Of a DNA stretch of 64,000 nucleotides, positions 42,467-51,068 are shown piece by piece (position 1 is the first letter of the stretch; the number at the start of each line of letters is the position of its first letter). A program made the translations under genes and the position numbers. Origin of the DNA: Streptomyces curacoi (lineage in GTDB: Bacteria > Actinomycetota > Actinomycetes > Streptomycetales > Streptomycetaceae); contig NZ_KQ947984.1 in assembly GCF_001513975.1 (NCBI RefSeq), positions 1,181,338 through 1,245,337 of the forward strand, in the 5' to 3' direction. The notes beneath the pieces were generated by a model, which made no database searches, had not been told where the DNA came from, and was given only the letters and a program-made list of their open reading frames with translations.

Positions 42467-44872
42467 TCACCTCGCCACGGCCCCCACCCCCATCACCCGG
42501 CCGTACTGCTCCCGAACCTCCCGGTACCGCAGCAGCTCAGCCGCCACCGGATCCAGCACCCGGGCCCGCCCGCACCCGGCCGCCGCCTCCCGCAACCGCC
42601 GCTCCGCCTCCAGGCCGTACCGCCGCGCAGGCCCCCGTGCCGCCATCCGGCAGCCCCACTCGACGAACGGGCCGCCGACGATGCCGGCCATCATCAGCAG
42701 CACCGGCACGCCCAGGTTGGGCGCCATGACCCCGACGATCTGCCCGACCAGCCAGAGCCCGCCGATGACCTGAAGGATCGTCATGGCCGCCTGCACCAGC
42801 ACGGCCGCCGGCCACCAGCCCGGCCGCGGCGGCCGACCCGGTGGCAGTCCTGCCCGCGCGGCCAGCTCGTCCAGCGCCTCGGGCAGTCCCTGGGCCCCGC
42901 GTACGGCCGCCTCGCGCACCGCCTGGGCCCATGGCGTGGGCAGCCCGGCCGACGCCTGGTCGGCGACCGTCCGTACCGCCTGTTCGACGCGCTGGCGCGC
43001 GGTGGCCTCCTCGTCCGTCTGGGCGCGCAGAGTCAGCCGTCCCGTCGGGGGTTCGCCCCGGTCCTGGTACCAGCGCCACAGCCGCAGCCAGGGCGTCCCG
43101 CACGCGCGGTTGGCGTTGCGCAGCCATGCCCGTTCGGCGGCCTCGCCCGCGGCGGTGGCGCCGATCGCGTCCGCGAGCCGGGCGGAGAAGTCGTCCCGCG
43201 CCTCCTCGCTGAGACCGGTCCGCCGCCGTGCGGCGTACACGGGCCGCAACCGCCATCCGGCGGCGTCCACGTCGGCCGAGATCCGGCGCGCCGCGGCCCC
43301 GCGCTCCGCCACGAACTGGCCGAGCGCCTCGCGCAGTTCCCCGACGCCGTCCCCGGTGAGCGCGGACAGCGCCAGCACGGTCGCGCCCGGTTCGCCGTGC
43401 TCGCCCAGCGCGATGCCGTCCTCGTCGAGCAGCCGGCGCAGGTCGTCGAGGACCTGGTCGGTGGCCTCCCCGGGCAGCCGGTCGATCTGGTTGAGGACGA
43501 CGAACATGATCTCGGCGTGGCCCGCCATGGGCCGCAGATAGCGCTCGTGCAGGACGGCGTCGGCGTACTTCTCGGGGTCGACGACCCAGATGACCGCGTC
43601 GACGAGGGCCAGGACGCGGTCGACCTGCTCGCGGTGCTGTACGGCCGCCGAGTCGTGGTCGGGCAGGTCGACCAGGACGAGCCCGCGCAGCTGTCCGTCC
43701 GCCGCCGCGTTCTGGGCGGGGCGGCGCCGTAGCCGCGGCGGGATGCCGAGCCGGTCGATGAGGCCGGCCGCGCCGTCGCTCCAGCTGCACGCGAGGGGCG
43801 AGGCGGTGGTCGGCCGCCGTACGCCCGTCTCCGAGATGGTCACTCCGGCGAGCGCGTTGAACAGCTGCGACTTGCCGCTGCCCGTGGCGCCCGCGATGGC
43901 GACGACGGTGTGCTGCCCGGAGAGCCTGCGCCGCGACGCGGCCTCGTCGAGCACCTTGCCCGCCTCGGCGAGCGTCCTGCCGTCGAGCCGGGCCCGCGAG
44001 AGCCCCACGAGTTCGCGCAGCGCGTCCAGCCGGGACCGCAGTGGCCCGTCGTACGCGAGCGGCGTCACGACCTGCGGGCCGGAGGCCCGGGCCTCCGCGG
44101 CGGCGGGCTGCTCCGCGGCACCGGCCTCGCTCACCCGCCGTGCGATCAGCCCGTCGTCCCAGGGGGTGGCGGACTCGGTCCCGGAGGAGGAGCCCCCCGC
44201 ACCGGAGGCGGACGCCGGGCGCGAGGAGGACTCCGGCCGCGAGGAGGACTCCGCACGACGGGAGGACTCGGTACGACGGGAGGTGCCGCCGTCCTTGCGG
44301 GCGCCGGGCTCGGGGACGCCGCCACGCGCGCGCGAGTCACCGTCCTTACGGCCCCCGGGTTCCGGCACACCGCCACGCGGTCGCGCGTCACCGTCCTTAC
44401 GGCCGCCGGGGTCGGTCGTGTCCCCACGCGCGTGCGAGTCACCGTGCTCCACGCGCGCGTGGTCGTCGTTCGCCCGGCCCTCCTGATCCCCCCGCTTCCC
44501 CCAGAGCCTGCGCTTGTCCGGCTCCTCCGCCCTCGCCGAGCCCTCGCCGTCACGGGGGCGCCTGTCACCGGACCGGCTGTCCCCGGAGCGGCCGTCGCCG
44601 GACTCGCCCTCCGCTCGATCGCCCTTCGCCGGGCGGCCGTTCTCGGGCGCGCCCTCCGCGGAGGGGCCGCTTCCCGAAGGGCCGTCCCCGGGGAGGACAT
44701 CTGCGTCGGCGTGCTCTACAGGGAGGCCATTTCTGTCAGCGTCCTCCACCGGGAGGCCCCTTTCGGCAGCAACCTCTACAAGGGCGTTGTTTCGGCGTTC
44801 GTCGTCCCTGGCGGCGCCGACTCTGCGGTGATCGGCGTGCCCCGTGTGGTCCTGGTCAGTGACGGCTGTCAC
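42467..44872 (-). CDS. Large YfjP-type GTPase with disordered repeat-rich N-terminus
   Basis: A 801-residue protein. Residues 1 to about 260 are low-complexity and charged, with a 17-residue unit repeated three times (core GGVPEPGGRKDGD, DNA near 44290-44450). The G domain (about 300-500) has P-loop GATGSGKSQL, DLPDHDS as G3 and NQID as G4. A helical domain follows, and a C-terminal hairpin of two transmembrane helices (QAAMTILQVIGGLWLVGQIV and VLLMMAGIVGG) would anchor it to the membrane. The GTG start lies 3 bp after the stop of the upstream GTPase gene. Together they resemble paired dynamin-like or IRG-like GTPases. Confidence 0.88.
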   Translation of the reverse strand: MTAVTDQDHTGHADHRRVGAARDDERRNNALVEVAAERGLPVEDADRNGLPVEHADADVLPGDGPSGSGPSAEGAPENGRPAKGDRAEGESGDGRSGDSRSGDRRPRDGEGSARAEEPDKRRLWGKRGDQEGRANDDHARVEHGDSHARGDTTDPGGRKDGDARPRGGVPEPGGRKDGDSRARGGVPEPGARKDGGTSRRTESSRRAESSSRPESSSRPASASGAGGSSSGTESATPWDDGLIARRVSEAGAAEQPAAAEARASGPQVVTPLAYDGPLRSRLDALRELVGLSRARLDGRTLAEAGKVLDEAASRRRLSGQHTVVAIAGATGSGKSQLFNALAGVTISETGVRRPTTASPLACSWSDGAAGLIDRLGIPPRLRRRPAQNAAADGQLRGLVLVDLPDHDSAAVQHREQVDRVLALVDAVIWVVDPEKYADAVLHERYLRPMAGHAEIMFVVLNQIDRLPGEATDQVLDDLRRLLDEDGIALGEHGEPGATVLALSALTGDGVGELREALGQFVAERGAAARRISADVDAAGWRLRPVYAARRRTGLSEEARDDFSARLADAIGATAAGEAAERAWLRNANRACGTPWLRLWRWYQDRGEPPTGRLTLRAQTDEEATARQRVEQAVRTVADQASAGLPTPWAQAVREAAVRGAQGLPEALDELAARAGLPPGRPPRPGWWPAAVLVQAAMTILQVIGGLWLVGQIVGVMAPNLGVPVLLMMAGIVGGPFVEWGCRMAARGPARRYGLEAERRLREAAAGCGRARVLDPVAAELLRYREVREQYGRVMGVGAVAR

Positions 44873-44875
44873 CGG

Positions 44876-46483
44876 TCACCTCTCCTTCTGCAGTACGGAC
44901 AGCGCGGCGATGAGTTCGGCCTGGGGGTCCGGATGGACCTCCAGGGCATCGAGTGGCGCGAGCCGCCGCTCACGTTCGTTGTGCATGACCCGGTCCAGAT
45001 GTTCGGCGAGCAGCCGCCCGGCCCGGTCGCGCAGCCGCAGCGCCCCGTGCGCCCCGATCCGCTCGGCGAGCCCCTCCCCCGCGGAGCGCGCCCGGCGTGC
45101 GCCCAGCAGCGCCGTGGCGACCAGGGCGGCGACGACCTCGGGGTCCGGGGCGATGCTGCGGTCGAGGTCGCTCACCTCGTCCTCGGCGTACTCCTCCAGC
45201 TCCCGTCGCCATCGCCGTACGGCCATGCCGATGCGGTGTTCGACGCTCGCCGGTCTCGCGTCACGGCCCGTCAGTTCGGGGGCGTCGGCGGCCGGCTCGC
45301 GGCGCCAGGCGTCGTCGATGCGCTCGTCGGCCGCGGTGACGGCGCACAGCAGGAGGGTGCTCAGGCTCTCGACCAGCGAGTCGAGGAGCTCACCGGGGGT
45401 GCAGTCGAGCGGAAAGGCACGCCAGCGCTTCAGCGCGTCACCGGCGAGGACGGCACCGGCCTGCAGCCGGCTGCGCACGCGCGCGTACTCGCTGTCGTAC
45501 GCGCTGTCCACCGCGGCGGTGAGCCGCAGCGCGGCCGCGTACTGGGCGGCGGCGGCACTGGCGAGTTCGGGCAGACGGACCTTGAGGGAGTCGAGAATGC
45601 CCTGTGCCGTACGGGCCATGGCGTGCTCCCGGGCCGCCGGGTCCTGGGCCTGATGAATGAGCCAGGTGCGCAGCGGCGCCACGGCGGTGGCCGGCAGCAG
45701 CCCGCCGCCCCAGGCCGACTCGGGCAGCTCGGGCACGGTGAAGCGGGGTACGTCGCCGAGGCCGGCTTTGGTGAGGAGCGCCCCGTACTGCCGCGACACC
45801 TCCGAGACGACCTGATGCGGGACCCGGTCGAGCACGGTCACGAGGGTGACGTCGTACTCCTTGGCGGTGCGCAGCAGATGCCAGGGGACGGCGTCGGCGT
45901 ACCGGGCGGCGGTAGTGACCATGATCCAGATGTCGGCCGCGCAGATCAGCTCGGCGGCGAGGGCGCGGTTGTCGGCGACCAGGGAGTCGATGTCGGGCGC
46001 GTCGAGGAGGGCGATGCCGGGCGGCAGCGTCTCCGCGGACTCGATCCGCAGCACGCGCGCGACCTTCTCACCCGGCAGCATCAGCTCCTCCGCCGGATCG
46101 TGTTCGGGCACCCACACGCGTGTCAGGTCGGGCAGTACGCGCATCCCGCTGAACCAGTGATGGTCCTCCGGATGGCAGACCAGCACCGGGGTACGCGTCG
46201 TCGGCCGCAGTACGCCCGCCTCGGTCACGCGCCGGCCCACGAGGGAGTTGACGAGCGTCGACTTGCCGGCCCCGGTGGATCCCCCCACCACGGCCAGCAA
46301 GGGTGCTTCGGGCGCTCTCAGCCGGGGCACCAAATAGTCGTCGAGCTGCGCGAGCAGTTCGTCGCGGTTGGCACGCGCGCGTGGCGCCCCCGCCAGGGGC
46401 AGCGGGAAGCGTGCGGCGGCGACACGGTCGCGCAGGGCGGAGAGTGCGTCGAGCAGCTGAGGCCGTACGTCCAAGGTCACCAC
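44876..46483 (-). CDS. Dynamin-like GTPase domain protein
   Basis: A 535-residue protein with G1 [17 protein letters not shown] (about residue 48), [19 protein letters not shown]3 LLDAPDIDS and VTVLDRVPH in the G4 position, then a long helical region. No transmembrane helix is evident. Conserved sequence begins [13 protein letters not shown], so GTG 46483 or 46480 is chosen; ATG 46522 gives 13 more residues, and none has a clear ribosome binding site. It forms a two-gene operon with the YfjP-type GTPase. A membrane-remodelling role is a family-based inference. Confidence 0.88.
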   Translation of the reverse strand: MVTLDVRPQLLDALSALRDRVAAARFPLPLAGAPRARANRDELLAQLDDYLVPRLRAPEAPLLAVVGGSTGAGKSTLVNSLVGRRVTEAGVLRPTTRTPVLVCHPEDHHWFSGMRVLPDLTRVWVPEHDPAEELMLPGEKVARVLRIESAETLPPGIALLDAPDIDSLVADNRALAAELICAADIWIMVTTAARYADAVPWHLLRTAKEYDVTLVTVLDRVPHQVVSEVSRQYGALLTKAGLGDVPRFTVPELPESAWGGGLLPATAVAPLRTWLIHQAQDPAAREHAMARTAQGILDSLKVRLPELASAAAAQYAAALRLTAAVDSAYDSEYARVRSRLQAGAVLAGDALKRWRAFPLDCTPGELLDSLVESLSTLLLCAVTAADERIDDAWRREPAADAPELTGRDARPASVEHRIGMAVRRWRRELEEYAEDEVSDLDRSIAPDPEVVAALVATALLGARRARSAGEGLAERIGAHGALRLRDRAGRLLAEHLDRVMHNERERRLAPLDALEVHPDPQAELIAALSVLQKER

Positions 46484-46804
46484 ATGCGAAGAATGCCCAA
46501 TTTTAGGGGATTTCTGAAGCATATGAGCATGTCTGCGCGCCGACGGAACACAAGGGACGGAAGGGACTACTGGGACACAGGCACAGTCCAGGCATAACGA
46601 GTGCACAACACCCGGTGTGCAAGAGGCCAAAAGCGGTGCACGATTCGTACCTGCCTGCGATTATCAGGACCGCTTCACCGAACCTCCACATTGAGCCATG
46701 GAGGCGAAGCAACAGGGACATGGATGCGGGAGCCCTATCCTTGTCCCCGGCAACGTCACGGATCAGCCCACACCCGGGCACCAGGCACGAGGCCACCACA
46801 ACCG
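46484..46804. other. Divergent spacer between GTPase operon and tRNA-Arg
   Basis: 321 bp carrying the outward promoters of the GTPase operon and of the tRNA. Short open frames cross it on both strands, but none has a start signal or protein-like composition. Nothing else is recognised. Confidence 0.5.
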
Positions 46805-46877
46805 GCCCCCGTAGCTCAGTGGATAGAGCAGGCGCCTTCTAAGCGCTTGGCCGCAGGTTCGAGTCCTGCCGGGGGCG
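46805..46877 (+). tRNA. tRNA-Arg (anticodon TCT)
   Basis: A full cloverleaf. The acceptor is GCCCCCG/CGGGGGC (46805-46811 with 46870-46876), the D stem GCTC/GAGC, and the anticodon stem GGCGC/GCGCT with loop CTTCTAA, giving anticodon TCT (46838-46840), which reads AGA and AGG. The T arm contains GGTTCGAGTCC. CCA is not encoded. A hairpin terminator follows at 46885. The 3-prime 44 bases are duplicated at 48024-48066. Confidence 0.96.
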
Positions 46878-46878
46878 C
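46835..46878 (+). repeat. attL-like direct repeat (within tRNA-Arg)
   Basis: 44 bp from CCTTCTAAGCGC to GGGGGCGC, forming the 3-prime part of the functional tRNA. It matches 48024-48066 at every position except one extra T (GCGCTTGG against GCGCTGG). Confidence 0.9.
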
Positions 46879-46884
46879 ATACAG

Positions 46885-46912
46885 CCTCTCACCTGCGGAA
46901 ACGCGTGAGGGG
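46885..46912 (+). terminator. tRNA-Arg terminator
   Basis: The stem CCTCTCAC (46885-46892) pairs with GTGAGGGG (46905-46912), with one G-T pair, followed by CTCTTT. It lies 8 bp after the tRNA. Confidence 0.75.
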
Positions 46913-47035
46913 CTCTTTCGTGTCCGGATGCACATCGCTCAATGAGCAGGCGCCTTCGCCTGTCCACGACCACGGGGGCACCTTGCGCCGTGGCGACAAG
47001 GACTCTCGTCAGCGAATCCACACCGGAATCACGAT

Positions 47036-47052
47036 GTAGCACCTAGTAGCAC
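47036..47052. promoter_or_regulatory. Direct repeat upstream of the toxin-antitoxin genes
   Basis: GTAGCAC occurs at 47036-47042 and 47046-47052, 10 bp apart, so both face the same side of the helix. It is 22 bp before the antitoxin ATG. This is a typical place for antitoxin autoregulation. A TATCGT further on (about 47061) could be the -10 box. Confidence 0.5.
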
Positions 47053-47073
47053 ACCTTCGCTATCGTGGACAGC

Positions 47074-47343
47074 ATGACAGCGCAGCCGGAGATCACTCAG
47101 CGCGATCTGCGCACCCGTTCCAAAGAGATCATGGACGCCGTCCAGGGAGGACAGGCGTTCACCGTCACCCGCGACGGTCACCGCGTCGGCGAGCTGATCC
47201 CGCTCCGCCGCCGTCGCCGCTTCGTTCCGCGTGCCGAGTTCGCGGCCATGTCACGCACCGCCCCTGACATCTCGCTGGACGCCTTCCGCGACGACCAGGA
47301 CGCCGTCGTCGAGCAGGAGTTGGACGACCCGTATGCCCGTTGA
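47074..47343 (+). CDS. Phd/YefM-type antitoxin
   Basis: An 89-residue protein. The N-terminal DNA-binding part (TQRDLRTRSKEIMDAVQGGQ, then FTVTRDGHRVGELIPLRRRR) is classic Phd/YefM. The acidic C-terminus (LDAFRDDQDAVVEQELDDPY) would wrap the toxin. ATG 47074 is used; GTG 47065 is a possible longer start. It overlaps the PIN toxin gene by 11 bp, as is usual for coupled antitoxin-toxin pairs, and lies inside the tRNA-flanked segment. Confidence 0.92.
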   Translation: MTAQPEITQRDLRTRSKEIMDAVQGGQAFTVTRDGHRVGELIPLRRRRRFVPRAEFAAMSRTAPDISLDAFRDDQDAVVEQELDDPYAR

Positions 47344-47791
47344 GTACGAGCAAGGCCTGCTCGACACCAACATCATGATCTTGCGCAAGTGGATCGACGC
47401 CGACGAACTGCCTGCCGAGATGGCCATCAGTACCATCACCCTCGCGGAACTCTCCGCGGGCCCCCACCAGGTACGCGGCGGCGGCGAGCAGAGCGACTAC
47501 GACGAACACGCCGAGCGGGCCCGCCGCATGGACGTCCTGCAGCGCGCCGAGAACGAATTCGACCCCATCCCCTTCGACGTGGAGGCGGCCCGTATCTACG
47601 GCAGAATCTGCGCCGCCGTCGTCTCCGCAGGCCGCAAGCCCCGTCGCCGTGTGGCCGACCTGATGATCGCCGCCATCGCGGCCGCCGAGGAACTACCCCT
47701 CTTCACCACCAACCCCGACGACTTCAAGGGCCTCGACGACTTGATCACCATCGTGCCCGTAACGCGGCCCGAGATCCTGCACGACCGGTAG
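47333..47791 (+). CDS. PIN-domain (VapC-type) ribonuclease toxin
   Basis: A 152-residue protein with the PIN acidic residues in order: Asp in LLDTNIMIL, Glu in TLAELSAG, Asp in RRVADLMIAAIA and Asp in FTTNPDDFKGL. PIN toxins cut tRNA or rRNA to stop growth. ATG 47333 lies inside the end of the antitoxin frame. The pair may have stabilised the mobile element, and is its only intact cargo. Confidence 0.93.
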   Translation: MPVEYEQGLLDTNIMILRKWIDADELPAEMAISTITLAELSAGPHQVRGGGEQSDYDEHAERARRMDVLQRAENEFDPIPFDVEAARIYGRICAAVVSAGRKPRRRVADLMIAAIAAAEELPLFTTNPDDFKGLDDLITIVPVTRPEILHDR

Positions 47792-48023
47792 CACCGCGTC
47801 TGAGCGACCGCCACGGCACGACCGTATCGATCCGCCCGACGTCGGCGAGCGGCGCGCCCCCGCGTCGGGGGTGCCGCGGGGCCCTGCATACGACTCCGGC
47901 GCCGTGGTAAGCCGGGGCAGTTCCCAGCCAATGAGCGCAGGAAGTGACAGCAAGCGCCTTGACTGCTTTCGTTCGCGAGCAACCTGCGTTTACGCAGGTG
48001 AGCACATCGCTTAGGCTCTGACA

Positions 48024-48066
48024 CCTTCTAAGCGCTGGCCGCAGGTTCGAGTCCTGCCGGGGGCGC
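48024..48066 (+). repeat. attR-like partial tRNA-Arg copy
   Basis: 43 bp repeating the tRNA 3-prime part, with one base lost in the region of the variable loop. No 5-prime half precedes it, so it is not a functional tRNA. It is preceded by a 7-bp perfect hairpin, ACCTGCG/CGCAGGT with a TTTA loop (47982-47999). Confidence 0.88.
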
Positions 48067-48075
48067 CCATGCTCC

Positions 48076-48099
48076 GCCCTCCTTCGGGAGGGCGTTTTT
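48076..48099 (+). terminator. Rho-independent terminator
   Basis: The stem GCCCTCC/GGAGGGC with loop TTCG, followed by GTTTTT. It lies 9 bp after the partial tRNA copy and is the clearest T-run terminator in the window. Confidence 0.92.
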
Positions 48100-48127
48100 G
48101 CTGGTCGGTCGCTTCGGGGCGAAGACG

Positions 48128-48592
48128 TCAGTCGTCCGTGTCCTCCGGACCGACGTCGCGGAAGACGCATCTGTAGTCACCGCTGCGCACCAGTTCGTCG
48201 ACGACCTCCACCATCGCGGGAATGCCCCGGTCGCGGACGATCAGCCCGTCCCAGACGAAGAAGTACCTGCCGCCGAGGGACTCACCGGTCTGTCGCCGGT
48301 CGTCCATGGTCTGCCGGACGACCTCCAGGGTGTGGATCGTGCCCGACCAGCGTTCCCCGGTGTCGAAGGTCACCCACGAAGCAGATCTCGTAGCCGTCGC
48401 GCCGAACGCGGCAGAACGGCTCGTCCCACACCAGGTCGGCTTCCAACGACTCGGCCTCCCGAAAGCGGATGTCAGCCCTGCCCGGCCCGGCTCGACGGGC
48501 TGGTTCCGCCCCAACGGGCCGGTGGCGCGGGTCCACAGCCGCCGGCCGGCGCAGGTCGGGAGATCGTAAGGCAGGGTTGAGTGCCACCGCAT
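48128..48592 (-). pseudogene. Frameshifted conserved hypothetical gene
   Basis: On the minus strand one frame gives the N-terminus (MRWHSTLPYDLPTCAGRRLW) and the C-terminal half (TGERWSGTIHTLEVVRQTM, then FFVWDGLIVRDRGIPAMVE to EDTDD). Between about 48478 and 48383 the sensible protein (IRFREAESLEADLVWDEPF, then RRDGYEICFVG) is in another frame. Two compensating shifts therefore interrupt one gene of about 155 codons. This could be real decay next to the integration site or a sequencing error. The intact product looks like a small cytoplasmic protein of unknown function. Confidence 0.68.
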
Positions 48593-48754
48593 CGCGGTTT
48601 TCCGCCCGGCTGTCAGGAGAGCCGCAGTCGTAAGGAGAAGCGCAGGGAAACCCCGCCGCAAAGGGCCGGGCTCGCACTCGTGATGCGCCGCCCGACCCCG
48701 ACGACGGTTTCCTCGTGGGCGTTCCGCAGCCGCGTTCCGGCGCTCTCGGTGTCG

Positions 48755-49366
48755 TCATTGAATTCGGCCGGGGCAGGCCGGACAAGAATTTCCGGATTGG
48801 ACCGGGTCCGAGACGCACAAGTGGACTGACCGGCGGCGCAGAAGGCGGGCCACCAGGGACGCACCGAGTCCCACGCACGCCGTGACAGCGATCGCGACGG
48901 CGGGCAGCGGGCCGTACGAAAGGGCCGTCATGCCACCGTAGCCGAGGGCCACGTACAGCGTGGTCCAGGAGGCCTCGGCCAGGACCATGGCGCAGGTGAA
49001 ACCGCCGATGCGCATACCGCCCATGGCCGCGCCCACCGTGCCGGTGAACCGGCCCGCCGGCAGATAGCGCAGCACCAGCAGGAACAGCCCGCGCCTGCGC
49101 AGCCGTGCCGCGACCGAGCGGACCGCCGCCGAGCGCCGGCCCAGCGGGGGCCGGCGGGCCGCCGCGTAGAGCAGCAGATCGCCACCGAGGCCGCCGGTGA
49201 AGACCGCGGCCCACACCAGGGGCAGCAGCAGTTCCCCCTGCGCGGCGAGCGCTCCGCCGGCGACCACCAGGGCCGCGTTGGGCACGAGCGGGGTGGCCAG
49301 CGCGCCGACCAGCACCAGGTAGTACCAGGCGCCATGGGCGGCGGCCGACCCGGACAACAGGTCCAT
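48755..49366 (-). CDS. DedA/SNARE-associated family membrane protein
   Basis: A 203-residue protein with four to five hydrophobic helices. It shows ATPLVPNAALVVAGGALAAQ and the DedA-type block GGDLLLYAAARRPPLGRR, then LVLRYLPAGRFTGTVGAAMG with the conserved R-x-P-x-G-R. DedA proteins are thought to be lipid carriers or proton-dependent transporters. The ATG has a G-rich ribosome binding site upstream. The last 20 residues, with scattered Cys, are atypical. Confidence 0.82.
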   Translation of the reverse strand: MDLLSGSAAAHGAWYYLVLVGALATPLVPNAALVVAGGALAAQGELLLPLVWAAVFTGGLGGDLLLYAAARRPPLGRRSAAVRSVAARLRRRGLFLLVLRYLPAGRFTGTVGAAMGGMRIGGFTCAMVLAEASWTTLYVALGYGGMTALSYGPLPAVAIAVTACVGLGASLVARLLRRRSVHLCVSDPVQSGNSCPACPGRIQ

Positions 49367-49477
49367 CCCTGTCCCCCCTAGTCCCCCTGTTTCGTCCGGC
49401 ACCCCCGCCGGTCGCATGGTGCCCACGCTAGGGACGGGCCGGGGCCGGCGACAGCACCCCTGCTGTAGGACCGGGGT

Positions 49478-50839
49478 TCAGCCAGCTGAACCCCGGCTCG
49501 TGCGGAGGAGTTCGGCGGTGCGGAAGGCGAGGTCGAGCGACTGCCCGTGGTTGAGCCGGGGGTCGCACGCCGTCTCGTAGCGCAGCGGAAGGTCGTGCAG
49601 GCCCAGCTCGCTGCCGCCGCCGACGCACTCGGTGACGTCGGAGCCGGTGAGTTCCACGTGGATGCCGCCCGGGTGGGTGCCGAGCGCGCGGTGGACCTCG
49701 AAGAAGCCGCACACCTCGTCGAGGATGTCGTCGAAGCGGCGCGTCTTGCGGCCGTCCGGTGCCGTGAACGTGTTGCCGTGCATCGGGTCGCACACCCACG
49801 CCGCGCGGACACCGTCGGCTGTGGCCTTCTCCACCAGGGCGGGCAGCCGGTCGCGCACCCGGTCGGCGCCCATCCGCACCACGAAGGAGAGCCGGCCCGG
49901 TTCGCCCCGCGGGTCGAGCCGGCGTGCGTAGGCGAGGATCTCGTCGGGCTCCGTGTCAGGGCCGATCTTGACCGCGACGGGATTGTGGATGCCGGCGAAG
50001 AACTCCACATGGGCGCCGTCCAGGGCGCGGGTGCGCTCGCCGATCCACAGCAGGTGTCCGCTGGTGGCGTACCTGCGGCCGGTGCGCGGGTCGGTGCGCA
50101 CCAGTGCCGACTCGTAGTCGAGCAGCAGACCTTCGTGACCGGCGAAGAACTCCGTCGCGCGCAGCCCGGCCGGGTCGGCTCCGCAGGCGCGCATGAACAG
50201 CAGGGAGCGTTCGATCTCGTCGGCGAGGGCCTCGTAGCGCCGGCCGGCGGGCGAGGATCCCACGAAGCCGCGGTTCCAGGCGTGCACCTGGTGGAGGTCG
50301 GCGTAGCCGCCCTGGGTGAGCGCCCGGACGAGGTTGAGGGTGTTGGCCGAGGCGTCGTACGTCCGCAGCAGCCGGCCGGGGTCGGGGCGGCGGCCGGCCG
50401 GGGTGAACGCCACGTCGTTGACGGCATCGCCCCGATAGACGGGCAGGGTGAGGCCGTCGCGGGTCTCGGTGGGGCTGGAGCGCGGCTTGGCGAACTGCCC
50501 GGCCATCCTGCCGATCTTGACGACCGGCACGGCGGCGGCGTACGTCAGCACCACCGCCATCTGCAGCAGGGTGCGCAGCTTCGCCTCGATCGCGGCGGCG
50601 GAGACGCCGTCGAACGTCTCGGCGCAGTCACCGCCGTGCAGCAGGAACGCCTCGCCGCGGGCCACGGCGCCCAGGCGCTCACGCAGCCGGTCGCACTCCT
50701 CGGCGAACACCAGGGGAGGCGCGGCGGCCAGGCGCGCGGTCACCTCGCGCAGCCGGTTCTCGTCGGGCCACTCGGGTTGTTGCGCGGCCGGAAGGGATCG
50801 CCATCGGTCGACGGCACCTTCCACGGCAGCGTTGGTCAT
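49478..50839 (-). CDS. Class II 3-deoxy-7-phosphoheptulonate (DAHP) synthase
   Basis: A 453-residue plant-type AroG enzyme joining phosphoenolpyruvate and erythrose 4-phosphate, the first step to chorismate. Metal ligands are visible: Cys in LLHGGDCAETF, His in CDPMHGNT, Glu in GIHVELTG and Asp in TACDPRLNHGQSLDLAF. ATG 50839 has GGGAG upstream; ATG 50854 is an alternative. It is divergent from trpE. A copy beside a trp gene set, away from primary aro genes, points to dedicated chorismate supply for a secondary metabolite, as in the CDA cluster of S. coelicolor. Confidence 0.93.
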   Translation of the reverse strand: MTNAAVEGAVDRWRSLPAAQQPEWPDENRLREVTARLAAAPPLVFAEECDRLRERLGAVARGEAFLLHGGDCAETFDGVSAAAIEAKLRTLLQMAVVLTYAAAVPVVKIGRMAGQFAKPRSSPTETRDGLTLPVYRGDAVNDVAFTPAGRRPDPGRLLRTYDASANTLNLVRALTQGGYADLHQVHAWNRGFVGSSPAGRRYEALADEIERSLLFMRACGADPAGLRATEFFAGHEGLLLDYESALVRTDPRTGRRYATSGHLLWIGERTRALDGAHVEFFAGIHNPVAVKIGPDTEPDEILAYARRLDPRGEPGRLSFVVRMGADRVRDRLPALVEKATADGVRAAWVCDPMHGNTFTAPDGRKTRRFDDILDEVCGFFEVHRALGTHPGGIHVELTGSDVTECVGGGSELGLHDLPLRYETACDPRLNHGQSLDLAFRTAELLRTSRGSAG

Positions 50840-51068
50840 CTCAACTCCCGCCATCGCAGGGACACCTGACACACAGGCACATGGGCAACTCACAACGGCG
50901 CACTGGGCGCCCGGGACATGCAATCCGTCCGCCGCGTGCCGGGGCAACGGAGGCGGGCAGTGGTCCGCAGTCCCGCCGTGCGAGTGGCCTGCGAGGCCGG
51001 GGCGGCCGGCCGTGGCTGCCTAGCATCCCGGCATCCGAGAGCACGCCCCGAGGAACGAGAGGAATGAG

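Larger units (their letters stand above)
46835..48066. mobile_element. tRNA-flanked integrative element remnant carrying a toxin-antitoxin pair
   Basis: The 3-prime part of tRNA-Arg from the anticodon loop onward (46835-46878) is repeated at 48024-48066 with a single deleted T, as attL and attR of a tRNA-targeting integrase would be. The 1.15 kb between them holds only a Phd/VapC-like pair and unassigned sequence; no integrase or excisionase survives. The strong terminator just after attR (48076-48099) looks like the original tRNA terminator, displaced by the insertion, while the element supplied a new one (46885-46912). Confidence 0.72.

Noticed and set aside
46839..47042. Minus-strand frame encoding a QDSNLRP-containing peptide
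   Set aside because: This peptide is the familiar antisense translation of a tRNA T arm. The same artefact recurs in the minus-strand frame over the partial tRNA at 48024-48066 (47745-48170). It supports the tRNA duplication but is not a gene.
48024..48066. Second tRNA gene
   Set aside because: Only the part from the anticodon loop onward is present, with one base deleted; no 5-prime acceptor or D arm precedes it.
50448..51023. Possible Trp leader peptide before trpE
   Set aside because: A frame ending 45 bp before trpE contains three Trp codons, but they are scattered, there is no nearby start with a ribosome binding site, and no attenuator hairpin pair was found.
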